64,000 nt of DNA, taken from contig JAJKFH010000205.1 in NCBI GenBank assembly GCA_023333565.1, positions 1,178,001 through 1,242,000 of the forward strand, given 5' to 3'. Numbering within the stretch: position 1 is the first letter of the stretch; the number at the start of each line of letters is the position of its first letter. The DNA is from Puffinus mauretanicus. Lineage: Eukaryota; Chordata; Aves; Procellariiformes; Procellariidae. The translations under genes and the position numbers were made by a program. This document shows, in pieces, positions 59,005 to 64,000 of this stretch. The notes under the pieces were generated by a model, which was not told the origin of the DNA, made no database searches, and worked only from the letters and a program-made list of their open reading frames with translations.

Positions 59005-61230
59005 AGGTTACAGCTGAATTCAACCTTGAGTAACTGCCCTCTCCTCGGGGCTGAAGTAACCCCACAGACCAGGTCTGAAGGGAAGAGATGAAGGAGAGGT
59101 GATTTTCCACACCATTGACTTTAAAGGGGCACTGTGATTTCGGCGCTGAAATGCGGATACATGCAGAGAAAAGAGAAGACACGACCGAGTGTCTCCGCTG
59201 ACTCTGTACAGCATCATTCCCAAAGCAGAGGAAAACTGCAGAGGACATAGCAGACCACTGGTATGGATATACAAGTATTTAAGCCCAGGAAAGACAAGAA
59301 GTTTTTCCCATACCTTTGTAAGGCAGGAGTGACTCCAGGGCTAGCACGGTGCCTCTCATGTTCGTGAACAAGCAAAACATTAAATTACATATCACAAAAA
59401 CCTAACCAGAAGCATGAAAAAAAAAAAAAAAGTATAAAAAAGCCCACTACCCCTTCTCAGCCTCGTGCTCCACGCACCAGGTTCTCGGAAGAAACCAGCA
59501 TCACCTCCCAGAGTCCCCAGAGCTGCTCTTCTCCAGCACAGCAGCACCGCAGCTCCAGCTGACGAGGTGATTAAATCACACAAAAACCCTGGCCATCCAC
59601 CCAGATAAAGCTGTTAAACTCCCTCGGGATAAAGTTATTATTACCTGTCGCCCCAGGCTGCCTGCGTTTACACTAGGCGTTCACCATGCTGCTGAGGGCT
59701 GTACCTACACACCCCGTCTTACACAGCCCCCTGGCACTGCCTCAGGAGGGTGCTGGGCTCCCCACGCAGGTGCCTGACCTTCCCAAACCCACCCAGAAAT
59801 CGGGTATCCCTCGGGTAAGGCGAGACTCTTGCCCTGGCACCCACCCGAGAGCAGGCGAGGGCATGGTGCTGCCCCGCCACCGTGCTCGATCGTCCCGGTC
59901 CGCGCCGGTAACACCCGAGTATCCGCGCTGGTACCTAACGTGGATGGCTGCAAAATGGTCAAACAGTACCACCTGCAGGGAAGAGGAGAAGTTGCACTGG
60001 GTGCCTGGTGGCCAGGAACACTGTTACTCCAGCCAGGGTGGGCTCTGGGGGGCTTTAGAGTTACCAGCTGCCTTTGCTCACTCGAAAACAGGTGAATGAG
60101 AAGGACGTTATGTTTTGTTTTTAAAATTCAAGACAAGCGATCTTTAAAACTTGCAAAAACATCCCGAGGATAGGAAGCCCAGACGCGCACAGCGGAGCGG
60201 CCAGCGGGTTATTGCTAGCTGACAGCTCGCACTGCAAACCTCACCCTGCAGATACCCAGCGCGCTCTCGGGAGACCCAGGTGAGAGTAAAGCTGTGCAGG
60301 GATTCAGCAAAGGGAGCTCAGAGCCAGGAGGACTAACTGGACACAAGAGCCTAGCTCCCCAGCCAACCGCAAGAAAAGAGAGTTCTCAGAAACCAATGCA
60401 TGGGTAACACTCAGACATCCACTGTGACCAGTTCATCTGGGCTGCAAACTGGTAGCAAAGGACTCCTAGATTCGTTTGCTACCCATTTACGTGTTTCTTG
60501 GTAAAAGGTGTCTCCTGGATAGGGAATTTCTCTGTAGTATTGAAACAGCCATAGCAAGCTAGTTCGTCACAAACAATGAGATTTATTCCACTAATAAACT
60601 ATTCTAGAACTGTGAATGGAAGGCATTTGTAAACCGCACAGTTTAAGACATCACACTCTCATCAACCCAGATTGTGGCAGGGTGACCACAGGTCCCCCAG
60701 AAGATGAATCAGTTGCTCATCTGGTTTATTTTCTCCCATGGAATCATGCACAAGAGGAAGCAGAAAGCAAGCACAGCCAAACCTGTCACCAGTAACATCA
60801 GCTCATTCACCTACCAAGGGTCCTAGCAGGGCAGGATGGGACTCATCAGTGGTGGCCAGTAACCTTAGACCACACGCAGCACTGACATCCCACTGCTGGT
60901 GCTCATATGGTCATGGGCAGGTTTTGGGGCAATCCCCTTTTTAAGGGCATAGATACTCTGCCTGGTCTGTAACAACATCTACAAGTGATCTGGACAGGTT
61001 CTTTCCGGGAGGAGGAAAGCCGTGCTTTGTCAGCTTTTCCATATTTTAGCAAAAGAGACTACCTCTGACTAACATTTCAATAGCAGGGTCACTTATTGAA
61101 TTAAAGGTTGTCAGGTGTCCAGGGAGCCCAGGTTATTTATCCTGGATCCCACCTGGGATTTTTGCTATTGGAGCTATTTGGTACACCAAGAAACATCTCC
61201 ATGAGTCACTGGGAATCAGCCCTCTACAGA
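59005..61230. other. Noncoding stretch with small GC-rich patches
   Basis: A15 lies at 59417-59431. CpG-containing patches lie at 59820-59945 and 60175-60280. A 137-codon plus frame (59686-60099) overlaps minus-strand frames and has no domain. No repeat that I can name. Confidence 0.6.
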
Positions 61231-61235
61231 TCCAT

Positions 61236-61425
61236 ATGTCAGTCTTCCTGCATCTCAGTTCCTGATCTGAAAAACAAAATAAACATTTGTTTTCTTTTGC
61301 CCTGCTGATTTAAACCATGCCATTTGTCTAGCAGGGACACTATCTCTTGCAGTTCCTGATAACACTGAGTCCTGATCTCAGGTGGGGTCTGTGGAGCAGG
61401 CTGCGTGTCGTTAGATGGCAATCAG
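61236..61425 (+). repeat. MIR-like repeat, 3' portion
   Basis: TGCATCTCAGTTCCTGATCTGAAAAACAAAATAA corresponds to 'TGCCTCAGTTTCCTCATCTGTAAAATGGG.ATAA'. It is followed by AGCAGGGACACTATCTCTTGCAGTTCCTGATAACACTGAGTCCTGATCTCAGGTGGGGTCT (in pieces), which matches the sauropsid tail 'GGGCAGGGACTGTCTCTT.. ACAATGGGGTCCTGATCTCGGTTGGGGCCT'. A decayed but ordered match. Confidence 0.65.
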
Positions 61426-61429
61426 ATTC

Positions 61430-61770
61430 TGTAATCGCAACCTCAAGAAGGGTTATATTTTCACCATCCTTTGTGCTAGTATTAGCACACTATCGGGAGA
61501 GTCAGCCCAAATACTACCCTTCTTCTGGTAAACCTGCAAAGCTGGAAAAGGACACACGTGCTTAATTTTAAAAGGTGAGAAGAAATAGCCACAGGTACAG
61601 TAGTGGTAGCTTGCAGCACGTGAAGCGCTGTTTAGGGACAGGGCAGCTCCAGAAAAAGGAGCATGTTTCTTTAGCTGTTAATTTGTGGTGCTTCCCCTAA
61701 AACCACCACCACAGTAATCCTAAATAGCTGCAGCCACAGCATTTACTGCGCATTATGGCATCTGCAAAAG
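61430..61770. other. Noncoding stretch, nothing recognised
   Basis: No repeat, RNA or supported frame that I can name. Confidence 0.6.
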
Positions 61771-61777
61771 TGCTGAC

Positions 61778-61970
61778 AGGGACAGCTGACAACCGCTCTG
61801 CAATGTAATTCACACCATAACATCATCTCCCAGGCTCTTGGATTTCTCATTGAAAAATTATGTGATGCTTTTTTGGAAATCCGGTGCCAATTTATTGATA
61901 CTCAGCCTGTGCCAAATAATGAGGCCTCCAGTAAATTAGCTTAGTTTTCAAATTTTTTTTATCAGGTAAG
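61778..61970. promoter_or_regulatory. Candidate noncoding regulatory element
   Basis: GACAGCTGACAACCGCTCTGCAATGTAATTCACACC and GGTGCCAATTTATTGATACTCAGCC...GTAAATTAGC are complex, balanced sequences with E-box, T-box-like, CCAAT-like and homeodomain-like words and no open frame. Texture alone suggests constraint; this is unverified. Confidence 0.25.
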
Positions 61971-61974
61971 GTCT

Positions 61975-63920
61975 GTCTCAACTCTTTCACTCACCATGTC
62001 AAAAGTCAGTGAATTCTTCAGCTGTAGGAAACATGTTTATTTTATTTTCTACCTCTGTCTCCCCATGTGAGTAACTCTCTGTGTAACATTCCTCTGACTC
62101 CAGCCCGCTCACTTTCAGATTTCTCTCCTGAGCAGTTTTATTTGCTAAAACCGACACCAAACCATAGCAAAGAAAAATTCTAACCTCAACAAACTCTTTT
62201 TAGTTTCTTTCACAATATAAAATGCATCTACAGGTCAGAGTCTAGCAATGATCTACCTCTTTACATCAAATATTTTACTTTACCTAGTCTGCAACCTCTT
62301 TGAGTTAGGGACCACTCAGTTGCAAAACACAAGCCTTGTTCCCAGCTTAAGTTCATAATCACCACTGATTTCCCAATATCAAGGCCTATATAGGATTTGC
62401 CACATCAGATCAGACTTTTGTCTGACTAGATTTTAAATCCAATACAGGTGACAAAAAAACATCCGCTGTACACATAAAGCCTTCAAAGCCTAGGCTCTGC
62501 TACCAGCTAGCCAAGACTGGATTAGTCCCAGTTGCATCTGGTACCTCCCATCAAGGAGGCAGAGCGAAGCCCAAGTGCTATAAAGCCACCAGACAGCACA
62601 GGACACTGGTGCTGCAGGAGCCAGGGACCTCCTTGCCCAGCTGTAAATCCAGTGCTGGGATCAACCCAGGTCCGGTGCATCAAGCTATAAACATGATGAT
62701 GGTCATAAAGTTATCTAGCTAGCTCCATTTAAAAAATAAAATAAAAATAATCTGTTACATTTGTAACCCAGCACATTGCTCTATGCTGTTTTGATTTCAG
62801 GGCACAGGAAAACAGTGCATAAGGTCAAATCTTTTTGCCTCTGCCACTGCTCAAACACGTCTTAATTTTGAAAAGGCACCATAATCCTCGTTTTTTCTCA
62901 CTTTCTGGACCCTATGTTGAGTTTCAGCATGCAATAACCCACCAGTAACCTTGTGGATGCTTGATGGTTTGTTCCTGCTGTTCCTCTCTCCGAGGTTGTA
63001 TCTTACCTCTGTAAACTGGAAAGGATAAGAACACGTAGAGACCGTCTGCTCTAGGCCTGTTGGGAAGCAGGAGTGAGGATGTGTTGGTTGGGATGGTTCA
63101 AAATCCATCCACTGGGTCCAAACTCAGGCTGAATAACATGTGGGAACGGAGATGGGCCAGAAGGAGAAGGGAAAACAAGGCTAGTCCTGAGATCCAGTGA
63201 AACCTGCCCAAACAGTGACCCACCCTGAGAATTTCACCTGCGTGCCTACAAAATGAGCAGGAACTTGAACAGAGGAGGTCCTTGCTAGATCCAAACCGGT
63301 TCACATTTCCTTTTCCTAAACCTCACATAAACAGCCAAGGGCATCCCTCAAGGAGCACCGTGCCAGAGTTTATGAGAGAGCTCCCCTTTTACTTGTCACA
63401 GGAGCCATCTCCGTGCGCCCTCTGGGAAATCATGCACCAGAGCCAGGAAACAAAGAAAAATGGATGTTTAATTCATCCGCAAATGAACAGACTTCTTCTC
63501 CTTCCCAGCTTTGTAGCAAAATCTACTTCAGCGTCAAACTGGTAGTTTTGATGTAGTTAAGTTCATCTGTTCCTGGTAAATGTACTTTTTTAATATCCAT
63601 AGGAAGAAGGTTATCTTAAAACAATATTAGATACTATATGTTTAGTTACAACTTCAAAGTTTTGTTCGTAAAAGAAAGCTTTGCAAAAGTAGATCAGGGC
63701 ATATTTTAAAGCCGGAAATCAAATGGATGTATTTTCTAGGAGCACCTTTAAAAAAAGTAAGTGGGAATTATCGTGATCAGTTGAAGTCAACAATAAGCCT
63801 CTGTTCCTACTGAAAAAGGCAGCCCCATCCTCTCGCCTCTGCACTCCCCTCACCTCCAGCTCAATGCTTAAGGCAAAACCTCACCTTTTTGTGTCCTGGA
63901 CAGGTCCACTTTCAGCATCA
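61975..63920. other. Noncoding stretch, no gene recognised
   Basis: 62287-62345 (CTGCAACCTCTTTGAGTTAGGGACCA) resembles another MIR-like tail ('TGTAACCTCTTTGGGGCAGGGACCA') but is short. AAAATAAAATAAAAATAA lies near 62732-62749. Open frames are below 90 codons. Confidence 0.6.
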
Positions 63921-63924
63921 CCCA

Positions 63925-64000
63925 AATCCCAGCGGAGCTGGCAGCGCTAGTGGGAGCGTGCGGCCAGCGGCGGGGGAGCAGGGAGCACCCCTTTAGCTGG
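63925..64000. other. GC-rich segment cut by the window edge
   Basis: The last 75 bases turn CpG- and G-rich (GCAGCGCTAGTGGGAGCGTGCGGCC, AGCGGCGGGGGAGCAGGGAG). It may be the margin of a CpG island lying outside the window. Confidence 0.3.

Noticed and set aside
59686..60099. 137-codon plus-strand frame in a CpG-containing patch
   Set aside because: Mirrored by minus-strand frames of 76-85 codons and without a known domain; no initiation or splice evidence.
62287..62345. Possible MIR-like tail
   Set aside because: A 25-bp resemblance without the core; mentioned in the block note but not called as a feature.
1..64000. CRISPR arrays, prokaryotic operons, rRNA, tRNA or snRNA genes, intact retroviruses
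   Set aside because: No regularly spaced direct repeats, no Shine-Dalgarno-linked gene series, no cloverleaf or U6/7SK-like signature and no paired LTRs were seen on reading both strands. The sequence has vertebrate, bird-like character throughout.

Overview
This window looks like nuclear DNA of a bird, and I find no protein-coding or structural RNA gene in it that I can support. The best evidence for a bird is a relatively intact, 5'-truncated CR1 LINE 3' end at about 18098-18272. It sits in reverse orientation and has the avian-type ATTCTATG-like terminus and the GGTTGGA...AAGGTCTTTTCCAACC block in complement. A second, much older CR1 copy at about 33999-34655 still shows decayed reverse-transcriptase coding sequence on the minus strand. 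The overall repeat content is sparse, which fits an avian genome. I cannot name the species, chromosome or locus from sequence alone.

Layout. 1-18 kb: AT-leaning noncoding DNA with MIR-class SINE remnants (about 2971, 8720 and 11446), a pair of related repeat heads at 5018-5205, AT-rich candidate regulatory blocks (about 4686-4975 and 8390-8560), and a purine/AAT microsatellite at 14691-14820. 18-28 kb: the young CR1, two MIR-class copies (20555, 22700), an odd phased-motif and palindrome element at 24211-24336, and a CpG-richer patch near 27.2-27.4 kb. 28-41 kb: a candidate enhancer-like block at 28950-29130, a minus-strand G-quadruplex motif at 29431-29459, a hairpin-forming ancient interspersed repeat at 32034-32116, and the old CR1. 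41-52 kb: mostly unremarkable, with a polypyrimidine tract of about 230 bp at 47930-48163 and a long AT-rich homeodomain-site-dense block at 51100-51830. 52-64 kb: GC-rich, CpG-containing islets become more frequent (55.1, 56.1-56.3, 56.8-57.0, 58.5-59.0, 59.8, 60.2 kb, and the last 75 bases), with a plus-strand G-quadruplex motif at 56881-56899. This could mean a gene lies beyond the right edge, but none is visible inside.

Open frames are short (the longest is 203 codons), overlap on both strands, and match no family I recognise apart from the CR1 reverse-transcriptase fragment. The window is best read as an intergenic or intronic stretch holding decayed retroposons, low-complexity DNA and some candidate conserved noncoding elements. 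I see no operon, CRISPR array, prophage, toxin system or other multi-gene system. The most unusual feature is the three identical ATACATCA octamers spaced exactly 42 bp apart around a perfect 10-bp-arm inverted repeat near 24.25 kb.
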